Positions 36,906 through 45,826 of a stretch of DNA of 64,000 nt are shown here, one piece after another; the first letter of the stretch is position 1; each line of letters begins with the position of its first letter. The notes below the pieces were generated by a model. That model made no database searches and was not told the origin of the DNA. It was given only the letters and a program-made list of their open reading frames with translations. Origin of the DNA: Anaeromicropila herbilytica (GTDB lineage Bacteria > Bacillota > Clostridia > Lachnospirales > Lachnospiraceae); assembly GCF_016591975.1 (NCBI RefSeq), contig NZ_AP024169.1, positions 139,001 to 203,000 of the forward strand, in the 5' to 3' direction. Made by a program: the position numbers and the translations under genes.

Positions 36906-38097
36906 GATAAGGATGTTTCTAAGTAAGAAAAATCTACTATGCCTCCTCATTGGTATCATTTCCGTTCTACTAATCTATCAGTTCGACTATGTTGCAAAAT
37001 ATAAAGACTATCCGAATACAAAATTAGAGGAGATTAGTGAGCATGCAAAGGATATTGAGACCTATGCAAAAGCATATCAGAATCGCCTAGAGCGTATTCG
37101 AAAAGAGTATCCAGGTCATCCAAAGACAAAGGAAGCAGAGATAATGGCAAGAGTATGGAGTACATATAGTATTCGAAATACGAATCTTGGGAGTTGTTGG
37201 AAATGGCCAAATCGTTATGAGAAGAGAATAAGGGAAGCAGAGGACGAGCTCGATACCCAATTAGTAGAAGTATCAAAAGAGAATATTGCAGTTGGGATAA
37301 CCAATCTATATCGTAATACGAAGAGAGACTGGAAGCAAAGAATGGAGTTACGAAAAGCTTATCAGAATATGAATCAGGATGTTCCTATTAATAAAGTAAT
37401 TCCAACAGGGGCATACGTCTTAAATGACGCACTTTCCGGAATCAGTCTGATGTTCTTGCTGATGATGATTCTGATTATTATTTGGAACTTTGACAGTTGG
37501 GCAGCAGATTTTGAACAGATCACATATAAAGTCATATTTACTTTACCATATGGCAGGAAAACTCTATATCTCGCTAGGTTTGGTACTCGATTTCTTTTAT
37601 CGATATGTGGTTTAGGTATTATGCTTGGTGTTCTGTTCTTACGTGCAGTTTTCGCATATGGAACAGGATTTGATGACTATGTCATTGTAAATACAACTGC
37701 TACGAGAACATTCGGCTTTTTTAAAACAGCATGGTCATCCTTAATGAGAACCGATCAAGCAGTGCCAATTACCCATTCTATAGGCATTAGCGTAGGCGTC
37801 ACATTGCTATTTCTGCTGTTCGCAATCTCACTGATTCACTTTTTGTCTTTTACTATTAAGAATCAGATGGGAACTATTATTCTGATTGCAGTTGGAATGA
37901 TATCAATAGTTACATATAGTTTATATCCGAAGGAGAGTAGTGCGGTTGGGGGTAACGTATTATTGTATTTTCAAAGTGGTAGTGCATTACATGGTGCGTT
38001 AGGAATAGGGATTCCGTTGATGCTTAGCTTGCTTATGATTGCTACGTTAGCTCTACTGGGAATAGCTATGGTTTGGATAGAGAAGCGTGAATTATAA
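36892..38097 (+). CDS. ABC-2-type permease, second subunit of second operon
   Basis: This is a 401-aa permease with an N-terminal helix (NLLCLLIGIISVLLI), a charged external region (about residues 45-180) and several C-terminal helices. ATG 36892 is chosen, with GAGAGGAGCGG upstream inside the ATPase gene. The segment DFEQITYKVIFTLPYGRKTLY fills the position of the TQP motif in the other permeases. Confidence 0.85.
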   Translation: MIKNEIRMFLSKKNLLCLLIGIISVLLIYQFDYVAKYKDYPNTKLEEISEHAKDIETYAKAYQNRLERIRKEYPGHPKTKEAEIMARVWSTYSIRNTNLGSCWKWPNRYEKRIREAEDELDTQLVEVSKENIAVGITNLYRNTKRDWKQRMELRKAYQNMNQDVPINKVIPTGAYVLNDALSGISLMFLLMMILIIIWNFDSWAADFEQITYKVIFTLPYGRKTLYLARFGTRFLLSICGLGIMLGVLFLRAVFAYGTGFDDYVIVNTTATRTFGFFKTAWSSLMRTDQAVPITHSIGISVGVTLLFLLFAISLIHFLSFTIKNQMGTIILIAVGMISIVTYSLYPKESSAVGGNVLLYFQSGSALHGALGIGIPLMLSLLMIATLALLGIAMVWIEKREL

Positions 38098-38204
38098 GTG
38101 TTAACTTCAGGAAAATTCAGACTTACATATAGCTTAATATGATAAATGTGATAAAAAAGTATTTTGGCTGACGCTATTGCTTTTTACATCGGTTCTGATC
38201 AAAT

Positions 38205-38257
38205 AAAACCCTTACATTAGGTTTAATACTACGTAAACTTAACGTAAGAGTTTTTTA
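38205..38257. terminator. Bidirectional terminator between convergent genes
   Basis: AAAACCCTTACATTAGGTTTA pairs imperfectly with TAAACTTAACGTAAGAGTTTT, flanked by A and T runs. Confidence 0.75.
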
Positions 38258-38304
38258 TATTACTAGATTGAAGTATCTAACTATAGTAAAATAATAATGT
38301 ATTT

Positions 38305-39240
38305 TTATGCATTCAAAGTAAATATATAATTCTCAATGGTATGTGAATATACGCGATATCCTTTGCGTTGCATTAATTTAATAATAGGATTATCTTGTGA
38401 AGTGCACTCACACATTATGATCTCAGCAGGATACTTTTGCGTATCAAGGGACTCAAGAATATGATAATCAAAACCTTCCACATCAATATCTATTATGTTT
38501 GGATAGGTAGCATAATTTTCGCTGATAATTCGATTGATATTTCGTATAGGTATAATTTCTTCTGTATATGGTTCGGTTTGCATTAGATAACTAGCGTGCT
38601 CTTTATCAAAAGTATTAAGGCCAGGAGTTCTAGGAAAGTTATAGTATGTTAATGTACTATCCTGATTGGAAGCTCCAATTTTGAGTAAGGTATCATTTGA
38701 ACGATATTCCTCAATCAGACTATGAAATGTGGGATTCGGTTCAACTAGAACACCGTGATATCCTAACTCATGAAGGATAAAAGTATTATTACGCATAATT
38801 GGATGACATACACCGATATCAAGATATTGAATGTCTTCCATACCTAGTCGCAAGGCTAATTCAAGTAAAAAGATATCATCAGCATTTTTCCCATTCCATA
38901 TAGGTAGGGTCCGACTGCCTTTTTTGACATCTAGTAGATTATAGATAATCGTATCAGCGTTAACTCCTAATTCATTAAGTTTATCAATAATCTCTTTTTC
39001 ATAAATTGTATAAATGACGATAAGTATTTTCCCTTGAAGCTCAAGTAATTTCTCTGCTGGATAGATATTCAAGCCCTGATATTTCTCATCTATTCTATTT
39101 TTTCTACCATCAACAATGAATTCCATAGGATAGTAGTCCTTTCTATAGTTTCTTTCCAGTAATGTTCCGGTTCCCCAACCTATGATGAAATCATATTTCG
39201 ATTGGATATCAGATATAATTGTTCTTGATATATATTTCAT
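38305..39240 (-). CDS. FkbM-family methyltransferase
   Basis: This 311-aa protein has a C-terminal FkbM-type SAM methyltransferase domain (about residues 130-305). Blocks include YLDIGVCHP, VLVEPNPTFHSLI and IIDIDVEGFDYHILESL. The first 120 residues contain FIIGWGTGTLL and an acid/Lys-rich stretch that resembles nucleotide-binding 'hub' domains found before glycan-modifying enzymes. ATG 39240 follows GAGGAG. It probably methylates a sugar or glycan; the substrate is unknown. Confidence 0.85.
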   Translation of the reverse strand: MKYISRTIISDIQSKYDFIIGWGTGTLLERNYRKDYYPMEFIVDGRKNRIDEKYQGLNIYPAEKLLELQGKILIVIYTIYEKEIIDKLNELGVNADTIIYNLLDVKKGSRTLPIWNGKNADDIFLLELALRLGMEDIQYLDIGVCHPIMRNNTFILHELGYHGVLVEPNPTFHSLIEEYRSNDTLLKIGASNQDSTLTYYNFPRTPGLNTFDKEHASYLMQTEPYTEEIIPIRNINRIISENYATYPNIIDIDVEGFDYHILESLDTQKYPAEIIMCECTSQDNPIIKLMQRKGYRVYSHTIENYIFTLNA

Positions 39241-39298
39241 TTCATTTCTCCTCACTGTTTTAGTTATACTATTAAGCACACTTATTCGCTTTGTATTT

Positions 39299-39352
39299 GT
39301 TCAGTAGTATCAAAAAAAGCATATTTTAATGCTTTTCTCGATACTACTGAAC
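39299..39352. other. Nested hairpin upstream of the FkbM gene
   Basis: GTTCAGTAGTATC and GATACTACTGAAC are perfect 13-bp arms around an inner AAAAGCAT/ATGCTTTT hairpin. On the minus strand it lies in the leader of the FkbM gene, and the inner hairpin is followed by seven Ts, so it could act as an attenuator. Confidence 0.5.
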
Positions 39353-39571
39353 TCCAAAATATTCAATAACATATAAAACATTTTGACTCATAATATTTTA
39401 AAGAATGGTAATAATAGTAGATATATCTTAAATAATATATCGTCATACCTGAGATAAAACTTTATTAATAATTTTAATTATGAGCTAAAATATAAATGTT
39501 ATTTAAAAGTTCTATTTAGATAATATAGAAGAAATAAGTAAGTTTTTGAATGTACTTAGTGGTACAATAGT

Positions 39572-39626
39572 AAGATAGCCCCATTATTTAGGTTAGAAGA
39601 AAAATCTAAATAATGAGGCTATCTTT
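39572..39626 (-). terminator. Terminator of the aldo-keto reductase gene
   Basis: AAGATAGCC plus CATTATTTAG pairs with CTAAATAATG plus GGCTATCTT; a long, nearly perfect stem about 60 bp after the minus-strand stop. Confidence 0.85.
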
Positions 39627-39688
39627 GTTTAAGAAAATCATATCTAAGTGTATTTTACCTAATAGTTAATGGCCTTCTCTACTTAAAA

Positions 39689-40813
39689 TTATTTCGTCTG
39701 AAATACCTCATGAATCGTAGGCATTAACTCACTAATCTTAATATGTTGAGGACATTCTTTCTCACATGCTTTACATTTGCGACAGGCATCTGCTTTTGTC
39801 TCAATCTCAGTATAGAGTTCAGAAGCTTTCTCCATATTAACAGAAGCAGTTGTATTATAAGCTTCAAATGTCTTTGGAATGTCAAGTCCGAAAGGACATG
39901 GCATACAGTAAGCACATTTGGTACAAGGTACTAGGGCCATCGTATCAAATACAACTTTTGCATGTTCAAGCATTTTAATGTCATTTGGTGTTAACATACC
40001 AATGGAAGAACGATCTGCATAAGATAGATTGTCCATTGTCTGAGTCATATCGCTCATACCACTTAATAAGAGACTTACTTCTTCCATATTCCATAAGTAA
40101 TCAAGAGACCATTCTACAGGAGTCTTGTCCTTTGATAATACATCTTGAACACCCTTTGGAGGAATAGCTAGTTTACCACCTAATAATGGTTCCATAATGA
40201 TTACACCAAGTCCTTTTTCAGCAGCATTTCTAAAGCCTTTTAGACCTGCTTGATAGTCCGTATTAATGTAATTCAATTGAATCTGACAGAAATCCCATTT
40301 ATCATATCCATTTAAGATTGTCTCGAAAGCTTCGTATTCATCATGGAAAGAGAAGCCGATATAACGGATCTTACCGTCTGCTTTTGCCTGTTCCATTCTA
40401 GAAAGTAGATCATATTTTAATACAGTATCATTCCAACGATCTAAACTAAGCGCATGAAGTAGGTAGAAATCAATATATTCTACATCAAGTTTTTCAAGTT
40501 GTTCGTCTAATAATCGATCAAAATCTTCTGGTTTTTTGATTGCCCATACAGGAGATTTGGTTGCTAGATAAGTTTGGTCACGGTAACCGTCTTTTAGAGC
40601 TTTTCCAACAAGGATCTCACTCTTTCCGCCATGATAAGGATATGCAGTGTCAACATAATTAACCCCGTTATCAATTGCAAGACGAATCATCTTAATTGCT
40701 TCCTCTTCGTTGATTTCGTTACCATTTGCTGTTTGTAGGATAGGAAGTCTCATTGCGCCGAATCCAAGTGCAGATATCTCTAAGCCTGTATTACCGAATT
40801 TTCTGTATCTCAT
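39689..40813 (-). CDS. Aldo-keto reductase with C-terminal 4Fe-4S region
   Basis: This 374-aa protein has an N-terminal aldo-keto reductase barrel (MRYRKFGNTGLEISALGFGAMRL; catalytic Asp and Tyr in YVDTAYPYHGGKSE; Lys in TKSP). The C-terminal part carries cysteine clusters CTKCAYCMPCPFGLDIP and CRKCKACEKECPQHI, typical of 4Fe-4S ferredoxin-like domains. This fused class is common in anaerobic Firmicutes; its substrates are mostly unknown. The ATG follows AAAGGAG. It is single-gene and divergent from the next regulator. Confidence 0.94.
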   Translation of the reverse strand: MRYRKFGNTGLEISALGFGAMRLPILQTANGNEINEEEAIKMIRLAIDNGVNYVDTAYPYHGGKSEILVGKALKDGYRDQTYLATKSPVWAIKKPEDFDRLLDEQLEKLDVEYIDFYLLHALSLDRWNDTVLKYDLLSRMEQAKADGKIRYIGFSFHDEYEAFETILNGYDKWDFCQIQLNYINTDYQAGLKGFRNAAEKGLGVIIMEPLLGGKLAIPPKGVQDVLSKDKTPVEWSLDYLWNMEEVSLLLSGMSDMTQTMDNLSYADRSSIGMLTPNDIKMLEHAKVVFDTMALVPCTKCAYCMPCPFGLDIPKTFEAYNTTASVNMEKASELYTEIETKADACRKCKACEKECPQHIKISELMPTIHEVFQTK

Positions 40814-41096
40814 TGGGTACTCCTTTCAAAAGTAAGCGTAATTAATAATAATCCTATTATAACAGAAAAAGGTAGGTATTAAAAGTGATCAGATATTGTA
40901 AAGAGTAAGGATGAATTCAGCAAAAAGAACATTACAAATGATTTACTAATATATGCTAGCGTGCTAAAATAAGTTAAATTAGCAGGCTTAATAAAAGTAT
41001 ATCAAATAAGCGTTTGTATTGGGAATCGATTGGTTGTATTAATAAAAAAGTATGTAATATCAAAGTACGTTTTACAAATATATTGAGGTGATAGAA

Positions 41097-42011
41097 ATGA
41101 ATACTTTTAAAGTTGGAGATGTTATAAGAAAAACAAGGCTAGGATTAAAGATTACTCAAGAGCAGCTCTCAGATGGAATATGTTCGGTCGGTTCATTGTC
41201 AAAAATAGAGAATAATTTGCAGGTGCCAACAAAAGCAAATTTCGATGCATTAATGCAAAGAATGGGAAAGACAGGAGACATTTATTATTCCTTTGTTAGT
41301 GAGAGGGACTTTGATATTCAGGAAATGAAGCATAGAATTACGCTCTTTATGTCAGTTAGACAGTATGAGGAAGCGAGAAAAATACTGATGGAATTCGAAA
41401 AACTAGTTGATAAAAAAGAGGTATTAAATATTCAATTTATCTTATATATAAAGGCAATTATCGATAAGAACAACGGTGAGAGTCTGGAACATGTCTTAGA
41501 TCTATTTCTTCAAGCAATTAAAATAACAATTCCCAATTTTAATGTGAATAGACTTAGCAACTATTTATTGACGGATGAAGATATAATGATAATTAATAAC
41601 ATTGCGTTAGCGTATTATAATTTAGATAATAAAGAAGAGGCAATTAAATTAATGTATGAATTAATTGATTACATAGAAGATAGATACATAGATACCAAGA
41701 GTAAAGTGGAAAAGTTACCACTTATACTATACAATTTATCAAAATGGCTTGGATTAGAGAAAAGATATGAAGAGGCAATTGATATATGCAATAAAGGGGT
41801 CGAGGTATGTAACAAACATGGAAAGCTAAGATGCTATGGTGAAATTATATATAATAAAGGATATAATTTATACGAATTAGATAGAAGAGAAGAAAGTATT
41901 GACTGTATAAAACAAGCATACTATATATTCCTTGCTCAACAGAATACAGAGTATGCTTCCAATGTAGTAGCATTTGCAAAAGAGAATCTTAACTTAAATC
42001 TAGAACTATAA
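41097..42011 (+). CDS. RRNPP-type HTH-TPR regulator (PlcR-like)
   Basis: This 304-aa cytoplasmic regulator has an XRE helix-turn-helix (about residues 8-60: VIRKTRLGLKITQEQLSDG, then GSLSKIENNLQVPTK) and a C-terminal series of TPR-like helices (for example RYEEAIDICNKGVEV and GEIIYNKGYNLYELDR). Length and layout match PlcR/Rgg/NprR regulators, which bind re-imported peptides. ATG 41097 has GAGGTG at 7 bp; the GTG at 41088 is an alternative. Its stop codon directly abuts the stop of a convergent 53-aa secreted peptide gene (42012-42173), the expected partner. Confidence 0.87.
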   Translation: MNTFKVGDVIRKTRLGLKITQEQLSDGICSVGSLSKIENNLQVPTKANFDALMQRMGKTGDIYYSFVSERDFDIQEMKHRITLFMSVRQYEEARKILMEFEKLVDKKEVLNIQFILYIKAIIDKNNGESLEHVLDLFLQAIKITIPNFNVNRLSNYLLTDEDIMIINNIALAYYNLDNKEEAIKLMYELIDYIEDRYIDTKSKVEKLPLILYNLSKWLGLEKRYEEAIDICNKGVEVCNKHGKLRCYGEIIYNKGYNLYELDRREESIDCIKQAYYIFLAQQNTEYASNVVAFAKENLNLNLEL

Positions 42012-42173
42012 TTAATTGGTAATTTCAATATCAGGTAGAGGATAATGAAGTTCAATAGGATGAGTAGTGGAGTTAGGTGCTATAGATGCTGTATTACTTA
42101 GAGTTAAGGTTGGTATTGCTAATAATCCTAATGTAAGAGCTGAAAGAATAACCTTTTTAACTTGTTTTTTCAT
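42012..42173 (-). CDS. Small secreted peptide, candidate pheromone precursor
   Basis: This 53-aa ORF is outside usual length cut-offs. ATG 42173 stands behind AAAGGAGAT. The N-terminus is MKKQVKK, then a hydrophobic core (VILSALTLGLLAIPTLTL), then SNTASIA as a plausible signal-peptidase region. The exported part is about 20 residues, ending HYPLPDIEITN. This is the design of PapR-like precursors, whose C-terminal few residues are the signal. The gene is convergent with the HTH-TPR regulator with no gap between stop codons. Function is inferred from design and context only. Confidence 0.75.
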   Translation of the reverse strand: MKKQVKKVILSALTLGLLAIPTLTLSNTASIAPNSTTHPIELHYPLPDIEITN

Positions 42174-42229
42174 AAAAACATCTCCTTTTCTATTAGTAAA
42201 AACATTTTTATATTACCATATAACTTTTT

Positions 42230-42299
42230 AAAAGACCATGAAGTCTCAGGAAAATTTATTGTAATTAATTAAAATTTTCCTGAGACCTCATGGTCTTTT
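42230..42299. terminator. Long terminator-like palindrome (ACCATG-type stem)
   Basis: AAAAGACCATGAAGTCTCAGG pairs with its near-perfect complement ending CATGGTCTTTT. T-rich on both strands. It lies just upstream of the peptide gene, so it either ends a transcript from the right or attenuates the peptide mRNA. Confidence 0.8.
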
Positions 42300-42391
42300 G
42301 AGAATATATACTTTATAATATGAATATAACTTGATGATGGTTGTGCTTTAAACACTAGGGAATAGGACTATTATATTGGAAGGGAGCAATA

Positions 42392-42460
42392 ATGAGTGAT
42401 GTATTCAATTTCTGTTTTAGGGAAGAAGGCAGAGAAACTAGAAGATATTGCAATCATTAG
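42392..42460 (+). CDS. Possible 22-codon ORF or decayed gene
   Basis: ATG follows GGAAGGGAGCAATA, a strong site, and reads 22 codons (MSDVFNFCFREEG...). An overlapping +1 frame from ATG 42399 reads 37 codons (LGKKAEKLEDIAIISARSI...) and looks more protein-like. A frameshifted remnant is as likely as a functional peptide. Confidence 0.25.
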   Translation: MSDVFNFCFREEGRETRRYCNH

Positions 42461-42580
42461 TGCTAGGAGTATTAGACTATTATTTAAAGTATGGAGTGCA
42501 TCTTGTTTATAGATAGTATATTCTAATTTACAAAAGAGAAGATTGTAAGAACGCTCCTTTTTAATTTAAATCATCTCTAT

Positions 42581-42613
42581 AAAATAGGCATCGATACTCG
42601 ATGCCTATTTTTC
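42581..42613. terminator. Bidirectional terminator
   Basis: AAAATAGGCATCG-atact-CGATGCCTATTTTT is a perfect stem with A and T runs. On the minus strand it lies about 55 bp after the 41-aa peptide gene. Confidence 0.85.
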
Positions 42614-42668
42614 TAACGCTCTATTAATAAAAAATTTGATTCTAAAAGATTATTTTCTTAAACATATC

Positions 42669-42794
42669 TTATTTCTTTGACCACTTCACTAGATTATCCC
42701 ATTCATCCTTAACGCCATTACCAGGCCAGTTGCCAATTACAATTAAGAAGCCAAAGGCTACAACTGCAAGGATTGATTTTGTCATCTTTTTCAT
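42669..42794 (-). CDS. Small secreted Trp-containing peptide
   Basis: This is a 41-aa ORF with ATG 42794 and GGGAG nine bases upstream. MKKMTK is followed by a hydrophobic core (SILAVVAFGFLIVI), then a charged, amphipathic end with three Trp residues (GNWPGNG, then DEWDNLVKWSKK). A TATAAT lies about 70 bp upstream on the same strand, and a terminator follows. It could be a second signalling peptide, a small antimicrobial or a membrane microprotein. I cannot assign a family. Confidence 0.6.
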   Translation of the reverse strand: MKKMTKSILAVVAFGFLIVIGNWPGNGVKDEWDNLVKWSKK

Positions 42795-42921
42795 GCTAAT
42801 AATCTCCCTTCTTCCGAAACATTATAAAATAAAAACACTCATTATATGGATAATTATAGCATAATGAGAGAACTTTTCATATATCCTTTCTCTCTTCTGC
42901 TTTATAATAATATGGTATTAA

Positions 42922-43250
42922 CCTTCGCAGTTTCAAAACCTATATTATACTTGAAAAATTCAGTCAATACAGTATATTAATTGCCATGATTGAAACTTTT
43001 ACATCGCCCGGACTTTGACTCATTTGTGAAGTTACTTATGTTAAATCACTTTGAATTAGATATAAAAAGTTCACTGTTTGACGAACAAAGTGAGGAGTTT
43101 GAACTTTTTATATCTGTTTTTTCAAAGTTATTAAACATTAGTAACTTCCAAATGAGTCAATGGAACGTAAGATGTAAAAGTTTCAATCATGGTAATTTCG
43201 ATAACCTAACTCTGAATTTATCAAGTATTCACTAATCTTATGAACTGCGA
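42922..43250 (-). repeat. Large palindromic element, copy 3 (reverse orientation)
   Basis: This is a fold-back of about 329 bp. The outer pair is TTCGCAGTTTCA (left) and TGAACTGCGAA (right); further in come GATTGAAACTTTTACATC and its complement. The inner 15-bp stem is perfect (43058-43072 with 43101-43115). Read on the minus strand, its loop carries AACTC (43099-43095) and TCAAACAG (43081-43074), matching the loops of copies 1 and 2. A frame of 81 codons inside it (42990-43235) follows the symmetry of the arms and is probably not a gene. Confidence 0.8.
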
Positions 43251-43405
43251 AATTCAATTACGACACTTTTTCTATAAATCCTTGCATTTTATAGAAAATA
43301 TACTTAAACTCTGCTAAAATGTTTCATAGAATCATACCAACTAGAAAGAATGTTCATACTTAGATTAGAATAGACAAGGCCATAATAGGCAGTTAGGAGT
43401 TATAG

Positions 43406-45649
43406 ATGAAATCATTAGTAATAGCAGAAAAACCCTCCGTGGCAAGAGATATTGCCAAGGTATTAAAATGTTCCAAGAAGATAAATGGAGCAATTGAAGG
43501 AGAACGCTACATTGTAACTTGGGGATTGGGGCACTTAGTAACATTAGCGGATCCAGAGAGCTACGATGATAAATATAAGGAATGGAAGATGGAGCACCTT
43601 CCAATGTTACCACAGAGATTTGAGCTAGTGGTAATTAAGCAGACCAGTAAGCAATACCAAGGAGTAAAAGCTCAGATTCAGAGAAATGATGTATCAGAGA
43701 TAATTATAGCAACTGACGCAGGACGTGAAGGGGAACTAGTGGCACGTTGGATCTTAGAAAAGGCGAAGAATCGCAAACCAGTTAAGCGTCTATGGATCTC
43801 ATCGGTTACAGACAAGGCAATCAGAGAAGGATTTGCACATTTAAAAGATGGTAGAGAATATGAGAATTTATATCAGGCAGCAGTAGCAAGAGCAGAGTCG
43901 GATTGGATTGTAGGAATGAATGCTACAAGAGCTCTTACCTGTAAATATAACGCAAGCTTATCCTGTGGTCGTGTTCAGACACCAACCTTAGCCATGATTG
44001 CAAAGAGAGAGGAAGAGATTAAGAGCTTTAAGCCAGTTCCTTACTATTCCCTAATTGGTAGAGTGAATGGAATAACCCTTCAGTTAAGAAATAAGAAAAC
44101 AAAAGCTTATACTACATTTGATAAAGCAGAGATAGAATCTACATTAAAGATTGTAACAGGTAAGAACGGAGTAATCACAGAATTAAAGACTACATTGAAA
44201 AAGTCTTATTCTAAGGGATTATACGACTTAACAGAGCTTCAAAGGGATGCGAATCAAAAGTATAACTTCTCAGCAAAAGAGACGTTAAATATCATGCAAA
44301 GGTTATACGAGAATCATAAAGTACTTACTTATCCTAGAACAGATTCAAGATATCTTACCACAGATATTGTGGGTACCTTGAAAGAACGTTTAGAATCAAT
44401 TAGCGTAGGTCCGTATAAGAAGTTTACTGCGAAGATAGTAAATAAGCCGATTATAGCAAACTCTTCTTTCGTGGATAACAGTAAGGTAAGTGATCATCAC
44501 GCAATTATACCAACCGAACAGTATGTGAACCTTGATAACATGAGTAATGACGAGAGAAAGATCTATGATCTGGTAGTGAAGAGATTCTTAGCAGTTCTTT
44601 ACCCACCATGTGAGTATGAACAAGTAACGGTTACCGCCCAGGTGGAATCAGAAGAATTCATAGCTAGTGGAAAGATCATTAAATCGTTTGGATATAAGGA
44701 AATCTACGACAATCAAAAGGAAGAAGAGTACGATGATAATGGCTCCATGGGAAATGGCTATCACCATGGAGCATCAGAAGAACAAGGAAACCAGTTACAA
44801 GATCAAAGACTCCCAGAGATTAAGAAAGATGAACTGTTAAAAGACATTGCATTCACGATCAAAGAAGGTAAGACAAAGCCACCAGCTCCATTTAACGAGG
44901 CAACTCTTCTGTCTGCAATGGAGAATCCAGTTAATTTCTTAGAACAAAGAGATAAAGAACTCGTAAAGACCTTAGGAGAAACAGGTGGTTTAGGTACTGT
45001 TGCAACGAGAGCAGATATTATAGAAAAATTATTTGGAAGCTTTTTAATGGAGAAAAGGGGCAGAGATATCTTTATTACTTCCAAAGGTAAGCAACTCTTG
45101 GAGTTAGTTCCAGAAGAACTGAAAAAGCCTGAGTTAACCGCACAGTTAGAGATGAAGCTATCAAAGATAGCAAAAGGTAGCCTAGGGAAGGGACAGTTAA
45201 TGAAGGAAATGGAATCCTATACGAAAGAGCTCGTAGAAGAGATCAAAGTAGGAACAGGAACGTTCCGTCATGATAACCTAACAAATACGAAATGTCCTGA
45301 CTGTGGAAAGAGAATGTTGCTTGTAAATGGTAAGAATAGCAAGATGCTAGTATGCCAAGACCGTGAATGTGGGCATAGAGAAACCATTGCCAGAACTAGT
45401 AATGCAAGATGCCCAGTCTGCCATAAGAAGATGGAACTAAGAGGGAAAGGTGATGCCCAGATCTTTGTGTGTGCCTGCGGTCGTAAAGAGAAACTAACTG
45501 TATTTCAAGAAAGACGTAAAAAAGAAGGTGCAGGAGTTACGAAAAAAGACGTTCAAAAATTTATGAATCAGCAGAAAAAAGAGGCAAATGAACCAATTAA
45601 TAATGCCTTTGCACAAGCTTTTGCTAAGATAAATCTAGAGGATAAGTAA
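43406..45649 (+). CDS. topB: DNA topoisomerase III
   Basis: This 747-aa type IA topoisomerase relaxes and decatenates DNA by passing single strands. The TOPRIM domain opens with MKSLVIAEKPSVARDIAKVL and has ATDAGREGELVARW. The catalytic Tyr is in LTYPRTDSRYLTTD (about residue 312). The C-terminal region has a four-Cys zinc module (KCPDCGKRM...CQDRECGHRE) and a second Cys cluster (CPVCHKK...CACGRKE). The start is ATG with TAGGAG. Chromosomal TopB of Firmicutes is of this length, so no plasmid origin is implied. Confidence 0.96.
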   Translation: MKSLVIAEKPSVARDIAKVLKCSKKINGAIEGERYIVTWGLGHLVTLADPESYDDKYKEWKMEHLPMLPQRFELVVIKQTSKQYQGVKAQIQRNDVSEIIIATDAGREGELVARWILEKAKNRKPVKRLWISSVTDKAIREGFAHLKDGREYENLYQAAVARAESDWIVGMNATRALTCKYNASLSCGRVQTPTLAMIAKREEEIKSFKPVPYYSLIGRVNGITLQLRNKKTKAYTTFDKAEIESTLKIVTGKNGVITELKTTLKKSYSKGLYDLTELQRDANQKYNFSAKETLNIMQRLYENHKVLTYPRTDSRYLTTDIVGTLKERLESISVGPYKKFTAKIVNKPIIANSSFVDNSKVSDHHAIIPTEQYVNLDNMSNDERKIYDLVVKRFLAVLYPPCEYEQVTVTAQVESEEFIASGKIIKSFGYKEIYDNQKEEEYDDNGSMGNGYHHGASEEQGNQLQDQRLPEIKKDELLKDIAFTIKEGKTKPPAPFNEATLLSAMENPVNFLEQRDKELVKTLGETGGLGTVATRADIIEKLFGSFLMEKRGRDIFITSKGKQLLELVPEELKKPELTAQLEMKLSKIAKGSLGKGQLMKEMESYTKELVEEIKVGTGTFRHDNLTNTKCPDCGKRMLLVNGKNSKMLVCQDRECGHRETIARTSNARCPVCHKKMELRGKGDAQIFVCACGRKEKLTVFQERRKKEGAGVTKKDVQKFMNQQKKEANEPINNAFAQAFAKINLEDK

Positions 45650-45723
45650 AAGTGATTCAAGAAAGAAATAGGCTAGTATAACTTATATTGTAATAAGACT
45701 GAATGAATATGTAAAATATTGGA

Positions 45724-45784
45724 TTGACATATACTGGTCTTTGCTTTAATATGTAATATGTATGATAGTGTATCATATATTACA
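45724..45784 (+). promoter_or_regulatory. Strong promoter overlapped by a palindromic operator
   Basis: TTGACA (45724-45729), 17 bp, TAATAT (45747-45752). A 33-bp palindrome follows directly: TGTAATATGTATGATA, gtg, TATCATATATTACA (45752-45784), centred near the expected start of transcription. Such placement suits a repressor. Confidence 0.7.
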
Positions 45785-45826
45785 ACGTAAACAAAACAAA
45801 TTTAATCCGAAAGGAGAGGTGTAGTT

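Noticed and set aside
42990..43235. 81-codon plus-strand frame
   Set aside because: It lies wholly inside the large palindrome, has no ribosome binding site, and its reading follows the symmetry of the arms.
43406..45649. topB as a marker of a conjugative element
   Set aside because: No relaxase, T4SS, integrase or replication genes are nearby; chromosomal topB is common in Firmicutes.
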